NCBI RefSeq assembly: GCF_002775205.1
Contig: NC_036447.1
Location: 22,116,501-22,180,500 of the forward strand
Direction: 5' to 3'
Length of the DNA: 64,000 nucleotides
DNA from: Xiphophorus maculatus
Lineage: Eukaryota; Chordata; Actinopteri; Cyprinodontiformes; Poeciliidae
In this document: positions 1 to 12,656 of the stretch, in pieces
Numbering within the stretch: the first letter of the stretch is position 1
Layout: every line of letters starts with the position of its first letter
Notes under the pieces: generated by a model
Database searches by the model: none
What the model was told of the DNA's origin: nothing
Seen by the model: only the letters and a program-made list of their open reading frames with translations
Translations under genes and position numbers: made by a program

Positions 1-1137
1 AAAAAAGTCACGTTAAGAAATGTTTACTTTGACAACAAAATCACTTGTAGCATATACTAGCTATGTTTTCTGTCCAGATTCTGCATCTACTCATTTTTGT
101 AGTTTTTGTTTAAAATTGAACATTTTGCAGTTAATTGCATGTATTATAACAAGGTTAACAGGGCATTTGGAGGAAAAAAAGGCCTAAGTTTGTACCTAAA
201 ATTATTCAATCCCCATTTCAAATGAGGGTTACTGGCAAAATTCTAACTTGTTCACACACTTGCAATAATCAACTTACACAAGAATGGTTTAAATGTTTTT
301 GGGTTTTTTTCCTGATTCTTCAAGCTTCTTCAACCGCTTGAAGAGACTACTGTGTTAGAGGACACGTTTCCAAATCTGGCCCGGTCTCATGCACACATGA
401 TGCAACAACTTCATTAATGGCATCCAGAGTGCTGAAGATCAAACATCTAAAAAAACCCTGGACTGTAGCATTGTGTTGCTTGTTAGAAATAAGTCGAGAG
501 AATTGCTCAAAGAGTTTAGAGATAGTCGCACTGCAAAAGCAAATGGAACGGGACACAAAGAGGCAGCAAAGGTTACGAAATGTCCCTAGAATTAAACCTG
601 GGATCATAGTTTAGGGGTTTAAAGTTGAAGGAACAGTGGAACAGTCTGCCCAGAAAGACGAAGCTATCAACAGATGCCACAAGATTTCTGAGAACACGGG
701 AGGTGAAAAACTTTCTCGTGACTGAAAAATGGCAGCAGGCACTGAAGTTTCAGTTTGACACACCAGTTCAGTGCTGACCCAAAAGAAGAAGAAAAGTTAG
801 CTCCAATTTTCATTCAGCAAGATAAATAAGAACTTTCTTTCCTTTCTTACACAGTGACTGATACGACGTGTATTTACCCAAAGTCTCCACTCAAGGGATG
901 CTTTAAGAAATAATGCAGAATTGCCTAGTACTGGGATTTGGATATAAGTTGTAATGCACTGATACTAGATTACTGTCATGATTCACATAACCCTCTATGT
1001 GTGCTAAAGTGTCTTAGGTTTCCTTAGTCTTATGACATATGAGCAGTGAGGGTGCAAATGACTGCATATCTCACTCACATATTTTCCAATGTTTCTCATC
1101 TTTCTTTAAATAACTGCGGGTCATAATGTGTCTGCAG
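1..1137 (+). other. golga7b intron, upstream of first visible exon
   Basis: AT-rich non-coding sequence ending in a normal acceptor (tctgcag) at 1137. The N-terminal golga7b exons (initiator Met and the KVFIQRDYS-type segment of the family) are not visible here, so they must lie left of the window. Two short overlapping open frames near 347-614 have no recognisable domain and are taken as chance. Confidence 0.6.
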
Positions 1138-2179
1138 ATTGAACTGACTCTGTTTGAGGAGACTGTGAAGACACTGAACAACTTCTATGCAGAAGCAGAA
1201 AAGATTGGAGGCCAGTCTTACCTGGAGGGCTGTCTGGCGTGTGCCACGGCTTATCTCATCTTCCTCTGCATGGAGACTCGCTACGAGAAGGTCAGATTTT
1301 TAGGTTAATGCGTTCTAAAGGTTTAGGTTAATCGGACATAAACGCCAAACAGGTTCTTGCCTTTTCTTGTACAATCTGTTTGTCAGGTGTTGAAGAAAAT
1401 AGCAAAGTACATTCAAGAGCAGAACGAGAAGATCTATGCTCCCAGAGGTCTGCTTATCACTGATCCCATCGAAAGGGGAATGCGTGTTGTATCCTTGCTT
1501 GCAAGTATGCGTGGACTTCCAGTTAGTACGGAGTGGGCGCTCATGAGTTGGCAATAAATCTCAGTGTCGTATGAAGTGCACTATTCAGCATTTAAAGTCA
1601 ACTGAACTGCTTGTTGTTGCTATTAAGGTTATTGTTAAGGTCGCCTGTAAAGATACGATTTGTTTCTTTTTTTCTTCTGCATTTCTGCGCGTAGGTGATA
1701 GAAATGTTCTTTTAGTTTGTCAAAAGTATGTTGGAGATTCTCAAAATCCTTCAGAACCCACTGTCTGCATGGAAGTAAAAACCTTAGGTTGAAATACTCT
1801 GTTTTGGTCATTTATTTATAGCAAAAGTATTGTGCCAAGAACTGAACCTTGCAGAACTCCCTTTTGTAGGGAGAACCTACATAAACAAACAATCCAAGAA
1901 TTGCTGGTTTACAAAATTATGTAAGATGTTCAATCAACATCCAGGGAGAAATTGTATGAAAGTCTTTAAAGGAACTTAAATGTATAAAAATACAGAAATG
2001 TGTCCACAAGAGATTTTGTTGTACCGTTGATGATCCTCCTAGCAACAAATTTCAAGCTACGTCACATTTTTTTGGCCCCTAACTACGTCCTCCAGATTGA
2101 GATATCCATCTACGAAGACCGAGGTTCCAGTGGCTCCAGCTCCGGCAGCAGTTCGGTGTCTGGCAGCACCGCTCGATGA
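1138..2179 (+). CDS. golga7b: Golgin A7 family member B, C-terminal exons (partial)
   Basis: Small palmitoylated Golgi/vesicle-associated protein of the Erf4/GOLGA7 family. GOLGA7 is the accessory subunit of DHHC palmitoyl-transferases such as ZDHHC9, and GOLGA7B is known as a partner of ZDHHC5. Three coding exons are visible: 1138-1290, 1387-1488 and 2096-2179 (stop TGA 2177-2179). All are bounded by AG/GT and join in phase 0. The translation carries the family core [18 protein letters not shown], the cysteine-bearing [11 protein letters not shown] segment, [15 protein letters not shown] and DPIERGMRV. It ends in a Ser/Gly-rich tail after IYEDRG. GOLGA7 ends shortly after that point, while GOLGA7B carries a Ser/Gly-rich extension, so the paralogue assignment is B. 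The 5' exons are outside the window. The gene runs tail-to-tail with crtac1, as in human. Confidence 0.9.
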
Positions 2180-3569
2180 CTGGGCGCAGAGCTCTCCCTG
2201 CAGGAAAACTTAGGACAATAACAGCACTCGCGTTCCAACGGCCTTCACATCCCATTTACATTCACACCAAGCACTCGCCAACCTCCATGACAATGTTTGT
2301 CACCTTGACCTGTCATCACACAGTTGTTCCACAGTAGCCTAAACACGCACTTTAGCCGTCTCAAAGATGTAAACACGTAACAATGCACCTCAGACAGGAC
2401 TCACCCACTCAGTGCAACAGTAAGGAATCAAGATAAAGCAAGTGTCCCAACAAGGTACATATGCTTTTTTTGCACCACGTGACATGACGCCAATGCAGTT
2501 TGCTGGCTAAAGAAAACCAAATTTATGCTTAATTGTTTTTAATGAACCAGTTAAGAACAATTCCTTGTGCAAAAACCAGATCTGTTGTAGCATTGGAACC
2601 AACCTGGGGGGGGGAAATCCCTATTGGTTTTCAGAGATGATGCTGTACCTTTAACATTAGACGAAATGTGACCTCGTTTGCTCAATGGGACCGTTCGTTT
2701 ACCTTCCTGTTCCTTTAAGAACTATCCTTTACGATCTATGAATGGGATCTGTTGTCTACATATACAGCTACAATTTCTCAATCTTTTCTTTCTGCCCTCA
2801 AAACAAAAAGAAAGAAAGAAAGAGGTGCCAAGCCAAGAAGAACCATAAGCTTCACTAAACCTTTATACCTCAACTAACATCCAGTAGGTACACAACAAAG
2901 CCCAGATCCCTCGCCAATTAAAAGGCTTTACTGAACTCATTCAAATCAACTCTTCGCCGTAGGAAGGTTTTTTTTTTTAACGTCAGGTTTTCTGTTATTC
3001 AACCTGACTCCAGAGGTAGCTGTATTCAGTGTGACGCCACGCTAAAGTTCACTTGCCAAAAGCTCAGTTAACCAGGGTCGAGCATTTCTTCCTGTTTTAC
3101 CTCTGATGTTTTCCACACTGCCTGAAAGCAGATGAATGTCAACCCACTCTATAATGTAGCATACCTTCTGTATTTTTCACTCTTACGCCTGCATTTACTT
3201 TGCTGGACATGAAGACACCTGCAAAAATACGAGAACTACCCTGTTCAGTTTTAGCGAGAGAGGCAGACTCTTCCTAAGTGTAGATTATGCAAGGGCTCAC
3301 TGTGAGTTATGTCTGGATGTAAGGAGAGAAAGAATAGGTCAAAACGTCTTCCAGAATATTACTTTGTCATTTTGAAAATACACCTGCCCTTCCTTGATTC
3401 AAACTTCCAAAGAACCGTAACTGCCAAAAAGAAAACAAACAAACAAACAAACAAACAGATTCTCATAAATGTGAATGTCACTTTTATTTTCATGATGTTT
3501 TCAGAAAGTACAAGATTTCATACTGCTTGTTTGCTACATGTGGCATAAAGGTCAAACCAAAAGGTGTGG
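2180..3569 (+). other. golga7b 3' UTR (inferred)
   Basis: No exon-like open frame follows the stop. The stretch up to the AATAAA at 3570 contains short A-rich runs and an (AAAC)n run near 3434-3457. Treating it as one long 3' UTR is an inference from the first strong poly(A) signal downstream of the stop. Confidence 0.45.
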
Positions 3570-3575
3570 AATAAA
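3570..3575 (+). promoter_or_regulatory. candidate poly(A) signal for golga7b
   Basis: Canonical AATAAA, followed within about 20-60 bases by TGTT/GTTG-rich sequence of the kind found at cleavage sites. Its pairing with golga7b is inferred from strand and position. Confidence 0.45.
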
Positions 3576-6111
3576 CTGTTTCATCACAACTTATGTTGTT
3601 GATCTTGTTATTCATCTGTATTTTAATTGCGTTTTATTTGTCAAATCATAATTCAACGGATGAGAAGTCAACACTGAATCCAAGCAGCTTCTTGATAAGT
3701 TTTATATTATGTGGTATCATCAAGACTAAAATAACAACAGGAAGCTTAATATTAGTTTTGCTGGGCTTTCATTTGAATAGCATTGTTTTTGCTCTTTCCA
3801 AACTGCCTGATTTAAAGATATTATCCGGTGCTGTCTGTTTAAAAAAAAAAATTTTACTGCGAGTAAAAATACAAGTAATAAAGTTTGAATGGCCTCAAGA
3901 TTTTACCCTATTTGTAGATTTGAGTTTGTCTTCTCAGTTTCTTCAAAAATGCTTCATGTATTTGATGGGATTTAATACATAGGTGTACCCAAGTCTGCTT
4001 CTAAGTAAAAGTCACTAGATGTTTAAATTCCCTTTTTTACTATTCAGTTAAAATAAAAGCAAAAAGTAGAATCAGTAAAAGATGAATACATCAAGTCATA
4101 GCGAATATCTTCCATATTTAAAACACTAACTTGCCCTTCATTATTCTGAAAAATAACATTTTTGCAAGTGAAATATTTGCTTTCGAATTTAGTATGGTAA
4201 AAATAAAAATTTAATAGAATAGAATAGAATAGAATTACTTTATTCATCCCATCAGGGAAATTATTTCGCAGTTACAGCATAGAGACAAGACACACAACAA
4301 CCACCACTGAGTAGCAATTGTAGACAAAATAAAAATAAAATATAACATGCTGTCAATAATAAAAATTATACACATAATGGCACAGGACAAAATATTCAGT
4401 GTTATGGATTCGATGTTGAAAAAAGTCTGAATTAAATGTTATTGTTAATAAGAAGGCAAACAAAGCCCAATCAAATTTAACCAAGGGAATGGGAAAGAGA
4501 AATGTGAAGGGTGCTGCAGCGGCCTCTTGTGGATCTAAATGAACATGCATATTTAAAATATTAATCAGCATCAGTATTAATGGGCAAGATTATGTAATTG
4601 CTGTTTCTAATCTGCTGTAAGGACAGAAAATCAGTCTTGTGTTATTCTGTCAACCTTTATTCCAGACACAAGAAACGTCCTTAGTAAAAATGGAGACAAA
4701 ACAAACGCGTATCAAAAGAAAAATAAAAGGTTCTAAAAAACACAGCATATGACGTTGTTCATTGAGTCACAAATTGACGACGATGCCAGTGATTCCACAG
4801 TCTTGAGGTAAATCTCATAATCTTATTCGCCAGCCAGAAAAAATAAGTTTCCAATTCTAAGTAAATCTGAGCACAACAGATTTATGTGTTGCTTTTTTTT
4901 TTTTTTTTTACTAAAACAGCTCACCCAGCAGAGTTTTCCCCTCGTCATCTTTGACTCTGTCCATCAGTAAGTGCAAAAACAACTTGATCTACTTTAGCTT
5001 TGCAGGCACATTTTATGAGCTATAAGAAATATATCAACCATTATTAACCAATACTGTTATTTTTTCCTCTTCATCTAATCTGTCTTGCATTAATCAGGTG
5101 AAAAAACATTATCATAATGAGTAGATTAGTGACAAATTTAAAGAACTGAAAGTATTATTAGTTGCTATATTGAGCCTTTGATCTGTTGATGGGCATCTTT
5201 AAATATTGATTTACCCTCAATACATGCTCTAATACTTTAAACTTGTGGCAAACTGTTGATGCAAAGTTCACTGTGTGCATTTATGTCTCCCACCACCAAA
5301 ACCTCCAGGAAAGAACAGATCACAGTTTCCGCATGCAGTCATTTCAGCCGAAACAAAGCGGTAACACCCGGGCAGCAGGATGTCAAGGACTGTGAGCCGT
5401 TTCAGTCTTTCCATATGCTCTTTGGTCCCGGCGTGCGGCGCTTGATGAAAACTGTGTTGTCGGCTCTCTGCAGACAACTCTCACCTCAGATCTGCCAGCG
5501 CAAACAGCACCGTGACACACAAGAGTGACAATGTGTCACAACGGGACGCTTCAAAGGAGGCCACCGAAGAACGGAGGCCATAGTGAAAAGATGCTAACGC
5601 TGCATGGATGGAGAGAGACAGCAGAGAACAACAAAAACAATGAAAGGGTGACAACAATATGGAATGAAGACAAAGGTCTAAATAGTGGACTAAAGGAACT
5701 CAATTTTCCAAGCAAAACATCAACCACAATCACACTGGCCTCGTTTTCTTCTCAGCTAAAAACCCAACATACTAAATGTTTAAGTTTTTGTTTTCAGCTG
5801 CTACCAAAGTATACTGAATGCTAAAGCCCTGCCGCACTTTCCGGATTGTTTTTATTCAAAATTTTGAAAAATATTTTCTATTTTGCTCCTACTTAGCCAT
5901 TAAGTTGTTTGTTGTGTTGATCTACTGCGTAAAATACTTCGAAGTTTGGGGTTGTAACCAGACAAAGTGGGAAGGTTTAAGGGGTGTAAAGAGCTTTTCA
6001 AGGCTTTGCAAGAGAAGAAACCTGAAGCAAAAAAAAAAAAAGACAGACACACTGCGATTCCACAAAACAATAATCTGACCCAACGTAGTGAAATAAAGCA
6101 CTTTATTTAAC
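3576..6111. other. intergenic spacer between golga7b and crtac1
   Basis: AT-rich sequence between two convergent genes. It holds a LINE 3'-tail remnant near 4214-4310 and a more GC-balanced patch near 5260-5560 with overlapping open frames on both strands. No splice-bounded or family-recognisable coding sequence is seen. Confidence 0.5.
4214..4310 (-). mobile_element. LINE 3'-end remnant with ATTCT tail
   Basis: Read on the minus strand, the segment ends in a gggatgaataaagtaattc-like stretch followed by (ATTCT)n. This is the common 3' terminus of fish RTE/Rex-type non-LTR elements. On the plus strand it appears as (AATAG)n, then ACTTTATTCATCCC. Only the tail is present and no ORF remains. 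The exact family cannot be fixed by eye. Confidence 0.5.
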
Positions 6112-6117
6112 AGCTTT
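6112..6117 (-). promoter_or_regulatory. candidate poly(A) signal for crtac1
   Basis: TTTATT on the plus strand, i.e. AATAAA on the minus strand, about 180 bases past the crtac1 stop at 6298. It is the first canonical signal downstream of that stop. Confidence 0.45.
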
Positions 6118-6297
6118 TTAACGCAGTAAAAATAAGAAGTTAGTGAAAATAAGGGAAACTAAAACAATAAAACTACTCATAGAGTAAGAAAACAAGATGG
6201 CCTTTTCAAAAGCACAGATCCACAGGGAAAGTATTCAAAGCCAGACTCTCTGTGGTCTGTCACAGAAACCCTTTAATGCTTTTTAATGGGATTTTCC

Positions 6298-9200
6298 TCA
6301 AATACCTGCTGACACAAACAAAAAAGTAGAATGTAAAGTAAAAATAAAACAAATTAATATCTAAAAATATTTTAAGTATTTTTGTGTTTATTCGACTTAC
6401 CTTCACAACGCCCATTCCTGACAGTAAAGCCGTTCCCACACTAAACAAAGGAGAAAAACGTTAAAATCAAGACAAAATGGACTTTTTCTCATTCTGTTCT
6501 ATTAAGGCAGTTTTATGAGTGAAGACAAATTAAAGAGGAAAAGACCGAGATGTGTTGGTTAAATTCTTAAATCCACTTACAGTAGAGCTACACGTGTTCA
6601 CAAGTCATGCCGTGCATCGGTGCTGTGTACCTGCGTGTCGTTGGCAAGCACAGATACGTCTCCGTCTCTGGGGTAGGCTACTTCCACCACAGAGTTCCTT
6701 TCTCCAGCCTCAAGAGCCCGAGTCATGGTGGTGCCGTCTGGCCAGGAGACCTCCAGGACTTTTGCCTCGTCTGTTCCTGGAAGTTGCATGCGTTTAAAAA
6801 ATATATATAATAATAATAATAAGTTGAGCGTCACTTAACCAGAAATTAAACTACAAAGTTAAAGGAAACAGTTATGCTAGCTGCTTTAGCCTGATCCCAG
6901 ACTTCATGCCAAGACGGGTGGATACAGCAGCTCAAAAAAAAGCTTTTAGTTCTGCTACTTGCAGTATGAATTTTGTCATAAGAAACTCAATGTTTGGCCT
7001 TTAACTTCAGGAGTAAGGAATATTGATCAATTTTCTCTTTTGATTTCTGGCAAGTTTAAGCAGTTTGGTTGAAACTTGTGTGTATGACAGGAGAGCATTG
7101 GTAGAACAGCAGTGCTATCGGTACCGTGCTCAATGACCGTTACTGTGCTTGACATGCGAGCAAGCTGCTCTGACCTGAGGGCTGCTAACAAGCCAACCTG
7201 GCTTTCCATCCAATTGACATGCAAAGTTTGAACAAACTTTTACAATATTGTAAAAAAAAAAAAAGAGAGAGAGAGACAAAATGCGAATTAGGCGTGTTTC
7301 CCTCTACTGGAATTTTGCCATTTCCATCAACCTTTTCTAATGCAATATTTAAAAATGCCCATTAAAGAAAACACATTGATGGAAATACGGTTGCAGTGAT
7401 CTTATTTGAAGAGAAGCTGAATTTTTAGCTGTCATTATCTGTAAACCTTAACCATAAAAATAAACAGAAATGCATGTTTTAAATACAGTTACTTCAGTAC
7501 AGAATGAATGTATGTAGTACATGTTCTGCACCTACACTAATAAAACCAACATATTTACTTGGATACTGTATTTCGTTTACAGGAATTGCTACAATTATTT
7601 AATTGAGATCTTCCTAGTCAACATCTTCAGTAGCATGTTGAAGTATTGTACCCAATCCAAAGTGGGCGACAGGCTCCATCTCACACAGGTACCCTGAGCC
7701 TCCGTCGATGATGCGTGTGAGAGACCCACTCTGAGCGGTGAAGACTGTAACCTTGGCACCACGAGCAAACGCCCCAAACTGGGTACGAGGAATGACCCGC
7801 AGCCAATTGTTGGACGCTCCCTGACGACAAGGATAATCGATTATCAGCCTGACGTTGAGCCACTTCAGGCCAGAAATGAACAAACGTGCAGAGACACACA
7901 CCTGTTTGACCTTAAAGACTGAGATTGGCTGCTGGGCGCTCTCCCCATGAGCCAGCAGCAGGTCCAGCTGTCCGTCCCCATCCAGGTCCGTCACAGTTCC
8001 ACCTGTCAAACACACAGACTCCTTTTTTTTTTTTTTTACTGTACTGACCTGATCTGGCATGTAGCTGCAGTTTATCTCATGTATTGCTCAGAAACAGACG
8101 TCAAATCTGAAATCCAAGACAACCGACCTGTTCCTCGCCCCTGCGGCTCCGCAGCATCTCCCACTTTAAGCTCATCGATCGAAGGGTCTGCATTAACTCT
8201 TCTTGACACCCTGCAGATAATCACAAACTGCTAAAAACAACAAATTAAAAAAAAAAACAGCCTGAGTTTACCTCTGAGTTGCTAAATAAGTATGATTATA
8301 CATTGTATTTCTGAAAATCTTGAAATGTAACCTGAACACTCTGTTTGGTGCATCTCCTCTGTAGGCAATGTTGTTAAAGAACACCTCCAGCTCCTTGTCA
8401 TTATCGAAGTCTGCAGCGATGACGGTGCGGATAGGGGACGGAGAAGCAAAATCTCTACTGGCAACATTCTGTCCTCAAAAAATATAGAAAGTCTCAACTT
8501 TATATAAGCCAAGATCTTGAAGATTTTTCCAAATGTTGTCCCTTTTTTACTTACGCGGAACTTGAAGTCGCTGGTCTGAAGGTAGAGTCTGTGTGGGCCA
8601 TTCCAGTTGCCGTAGACGATGTCTGTCTTTCCGTCACCGTTGAAGTCAGCCAGAGCTACTCCCCTGCCATGCTGGGCCCGGTCCTCCACACCTTTACTCA
8701 GGGAAACAATGAAATTGAAGAATGTTGGCCCTTTTTTTAATAGGGGAAAAGGTTGAAGTGTGATAACAAAACCTGAAAAGTGTAAAATGCAGGAAATATT
8801 GTTTTATACCCATTAGGTTAAATTTCATTTTCTTCTCTTTCAAGTTTTTTTCTTACCTGCCTGTTGGGCCATGTCCACAAAAGTCCCATCTCCATTGTTC
8901 TTGAACAGGAAGTTGGCACCGTTCTCATTGTCGCAGAACACGTCAGACCTCATGTGGTTGAGGATTGGTCCAACAACCACGCCGCGACCACCTGAAGAGT
9001 GCGGAGACCACCGTGAAGCTTTCAGCTCTGGTTAGGATCACTTTATAAGAAGTGGCATGCTCCAGCTTTGCAGTTTCCTCTCTGACCTGTGAACTTGTTG
9101 ACTCCAGCCTGAGCAGCGACGTCGGAGAGGGCAATGACTCCCTTGGACACGTCACTGGCGCTCTCGTCCATTTCTAAGAGGGCAAATGGACCGACCCTTC

Positions 9201-10033
9201 CTTGGGCGTAGTTCGCCACGTAAATGGAGTACCGACCTGTTCCCTGGAAAACACCATCAGGTTGAGTGGAACATTTTTTTAAATAGAAAACAACAGATGA
9301 AAACCACAGAGGATCCCTGAGCAGAAGACCTTTCTGTCGACACAAGCAACTGAACGTCCAGCCATTTGATTGGCGACACCCCGGCGGACATTGACTTCGT
9401 CGCTGAGCAGATCTTCATAGCGACCGTTGCGAAGCTTGAAAAGCTTGTCTGAATACGTAGCCCGTCCTGCACAGACAGGCATTGAGTAAATATATTTGCA
9501 GAAATGTTGCATTGCTGAGTTTTGTTGTGTTCAGGAAGTCATGTTTACCAGAGTAGGCGTTGTTGGTGTTGAGGAAATAGATCTCTTCACGTCCATCTCC
9601 GTCCACATCGCAGGCAGTCACTCCAATAGCATTTCCTGCCCTGTCCCTAAGTGCATAGTATGGGGAGTCTGTGTTGTCGAGGGCGATGTTTACCAGCTTA
9701 TTTTGGGTGCGGTCGTACTTCAGCACCAGATTCGGACCGTTGTATCTGAGAGAGAGAGAGAACATAGCAGGTGTTTCTTGTACTCACGCGTCATTCTCCC
9801 ATCACCACACCCACCTCTGCAAATATTGCCACATACCCAGCAACCACCACTTCTAGGTCTCCATCACCGTCCACATCCGTCACCGCCATGCCGTAGTTGA
9901 GCTGTGTGGGGTTGTGCACGCTGTCAGGTGGCAGCATGGTCTGTGTTACTACCTGGAACATAGACTCAGAGTTCTGGCCATCGGACCGATGCCACACCAA
10001 GAGCAGGACGAGCAGCACTCCTGAACCCAACAT
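6298..10033 (-). CDS. crtac1: Cartilage acidic protein 1 (CRTAC1/ASPIC)
   Basis: Secreted, calcium-binding extracellular-matrix glycoprotein with an FG-GAP/VCBS beta-propeller. Thirteen coding exons (complement): 9837-10033, 9549-9745, 9330-9466, 9087-9243, 8857-8991, 8691-8555, 8468-8332, 8210-8128, 8002-7902, 7820-7652, 6776-6631, 6440-6401 and 6308-6298. The phases chain without a break to 1,647 nt, or 548 aa. Residues 1-20 are a hydrophobic signal peptide. Calcium-loop motifs DVDGDGD, DVDGDGREE, DFNGDGKTD, DFDNDKELE and DLDGDGQLD recur through the propeller. Residues about 427-520 form the ASPIC/UnbV domain (NNWLRVIPRTQFGAFARGAK, IDGGSGYLCEMEPVAHFGLG). Start: ATG at 10033, just inside an exon whose acceptor (ttctttctaacag) lies 12 bases upstream, so a 5' non-coding exon exists further right. 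The exon-3 donor (AAAG|gtcttc) is weak. The C-terminus is short: a 40-nt Cys-containing exon (CGNGF...RC) and an 11-nt final exon replace the full EGF-like region of the long human isoform. The last two exons are the least certain. Confidence 0.92.
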
Positions 10034-11822
10034 CACTAAAACCTGTTAGAAAGAAGGAAGCTGGTTAATGCAGCTCTGTTTAAAATGAGTGAATCTATTG
10101 ATTTATTATTGGGATAAATTAAACAAGTTATATTATGTTGGATTTGATTAATTGTCAAACAGTATTTTTAGCAGTATAGTAATAGAGCGCCAATGCATCC
10201 ACATTCCTTAAGGTTCTCCACATTTTGTGACATTACAGCCACAAACATCCATGTATTGTCTTGTGATTTTATGCAATAAATTCAAGCAAAAAAGTGCAAA
10301 TTATGAAGAAAGAAGAAAAGCATCCATGAAATTGACAGATATAAGTTTACACTTCTTTCTGCAGCTTTGCATTCATGATTTCTTTTAGTTGTTTCATAAT
10401 CTATTCAACTGTATTATTGAGTGAATGGAATAAAAAAAATAAAAATAAAATAATTCAGTCATAATAAAGCTGTGCATTTCTGTTCAAGCCCTTTTTACTC
10501 CAACTTCTAAACCCCTTTATTTAGAAGTCAGCTAAATAACATAAATAGAATATGTGGATACGTTTGTACGGCGGTCGCAAACAAAGCAAATGCTCTGTTA
10601 CTCTCTTACCGCGTCAGTGAATAGAGATGCACAAATGTAATGCCTCTGCAGTGAGCTGTGTGTTCACAACTCAGTGTTTCATCAAATGTGTTCAGTGCTA
10701 TGCACCTTACACAACTGCAACATTTGTCATTTATGAAACATCTTGTGTAACGTTTCCAAATCTGACCAATCATGGAGCACGTTTCTGAAGCGTAAAATAT
10801 GTTTGTCCAATGGGTGTCCCGTATTTTTGTGGGCGGGACGTTGAGCCGCTGGGTACGTTCCTTTACAGTCAGCCGGGAGACGATTCATTTGAAAGCGATG
10901 AGAAAGCGGAGCGAGTGGATGGGTAATATGTGCTCACTGGCCACTTTTATAGGTACAGCTGTTCTATTGCTTACTAGCACAAACAGCGAATCCACCAATC
11001 ACATACATTGAGGCATGTAGATGTGACGCAGATGACTTGCTTAAGTTCAAAATAATAGAATAGGAATAAAGGGGTATTGACATGACAAATGTAGTTTTGG
11101 CGTTTGTACCAGAGACACTGCTAAAGAGTGCGTCAGAAACTGCTGATTCACTGTGGTTTCTATACACAAACCTTTCTCAAACAATTGTGTGGACAAAATG
11201 TTATAATCTAACACTTTATACTTAAAATGTATACACACAGCACTGTTGAACACCTTTATGTATACCACTACTGGTTCAATCTGAGTTTGTTAACTCATTT
11301 ACCATGGACAATGTAATGAAGAATGAAACATATATGGCCAAAGATTAGGTTCTGGCTATAATCAAGTCTGTATTAAATATTCTGCCAATTCACTAGTATT
11401 AATTTAAAACAATAATTTTTTTGTCTTAGTCAACAAAGAAAATTAATCAAACAAACAAACCCTTAAGAATATTTGATAATATGAGCGCTGACTAAAAAAA
11501 AACAAAAACAAAAAAAAAAAACAGTAAATGTGCATCCGGGTTCTTTACCTACATGGTCTAATGCAGAGTTTGAGATTATACTCAAACCAACACCACCAGT
11601 CCAGCTTGCCACACTGTTTCCTGAGCGGGCAAAAAATGGTGCTCACCCAATAACATTTGTTTGACTTGTAATTTATATAAAGATACATATTTGTTTGTCT
11701 TTTGCAGAAACATCGGCCTATTAAGATAGACCATGTTTTTCTGACTTTCTATCTTGATATGTATCAACGCTGCTAGTAGTTGTAAGGTTGGTTGAGAAAT
11801 TCAGCACAGTCTATTTAAATCA
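10034..11822. other. crtac1 upstream region
   Basis: Starts with the acceptor (polypyrimidine, then AG) of the first coding exon of crtac1, which implies a 5' UTR intron and a promoter further right. I cannot place the first exon. At 10198-10330 there is a Tc1-associated repeat fragment (attttgtgacattacagcca). The rest is AT-rich with no recognisable gene. Confidence 0.4.
10198..10330. mobile_element. Tc1-associated repeat fragment
   Basis: Matches by eye the same family as 40851-41030 (attttgtcacattacaacca followed by a tttatgtgaaacaccaacac-like stretch). Decayed, with no transposase. Confidence 0.4.
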
Positions 11823-12309
11823 GGGCCGTGCAGAGACCTTTGGAGGGGCAGGGGCTCAAATTTAAAAAAGGGGCACATTGAACAAAAACTCCGTACAACA
11901 ACATAGCAACAACCCATATTAATCAAGAATCTAATTGGATCCTACTATCATTGCCATCATGTGGGAACAATGTAAACAAATATAGTCTATATTTTCCCCA
12001 ACAGATATAAAGTTTCTGTTTCTGCTGCTGACAGTCCTGGAGGGCTGAGCTGATCTGAGACTGTAGCTGTTAAACAGACCAGAGGAGAGAAAGTCGCTGG
12101 GTATAAAGTTATGAAATAAGTAATATTGCTGCCATTTTACTAATTAAGTCCTAATAATATCTATTTAACCTCTAGAACAACCTGGCTGCAGACTGATTTA
12201 TAGATCCAAAAAGCTCAAAGGGGTATATTATAGTTTGATGTTAAACCTCTGAGACCTAGAATTATAAGACTGGGATATCAAGGCAAAGAAAACTTAGTAG
12301 CTGCTGGTA

Positions 12310-12656
12310 GGGGCCATTCAGGGGCCTCTAGACACTCAGGGGCCTCCAGACACTCAGGGGCCTCTAGACACTCGGGGGGCCTCCAGACACTCGGGGGGCC
12401 TCTAGACACTCGGGGGGCCTCCAGACACTCAGGGGCCTCTAGACACTCAGGGGCCTCCAGACACTCAGGGGCCTCTAGACACTCAGGGGCCTCTAGACAC
12501 TCGGGGGGCCTCCAGACACTCGGGGGGCCTCTAGACACTCGGGGGGCCTCCAGACACTCAGGGGCCTCTAGACACTCAGGGGCCTCTAGACACTCGGGGG
12601 GCCTCCAGACACTCAGGGGCCTCTAGACACTCAGGGGCCTCCAGACACTCAGGGGC
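12310..12656. repeat. 18/19-bp minisatellite, about 19 units
   Basis: Tandem units of the form acactcaggggcctctag (18 bp) and acactcggggggcctccag (19 bp). They vary at three places: ctctag/ctccag, caggg/cgggg, and one extra G. TCTAGA (XbaI) recurs in about half the units. Reading the 18-bp units on the minus strand gives a periodic Cys-Leu-Glu-Ala-Pro-Glu frame. The 19-bp units shift frame, so this is not a protein repeat. Confidence 0.9.

Noticed and set aside
347-614. Overlapping open frames on both strands at the left edge
   Set aside because: Short, no domain, and within the golga7b intron. Sense and antisense frames overlap fully, as expected by chance.
3593-3982. 129-codon hydrophobic open frame
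   Set aside because: AT-rich sequence just past the golga7b poly(A) signal. Composition alone gives Leu/Ile/Phe-rich translation; no splice or family support.
5256-5824. Two adjacent plus-strand open frames, 90 and 99 codons
   Set aside because: Matched by an antisense frame of similar length. No recognisable motif and no exon-like boundaries.
12278-12538. Periodic CLEAPE-coding minus-strand frame
   Set aside because: Produced by the 18-bp minisatellite. The 19-bp units destroy the frame, so it is not a protein repeat.
12310-12656. Possible CRISPR-like array
   Set aside because: Units are contiguous with no unique spacers, and the host is a vertebrate.
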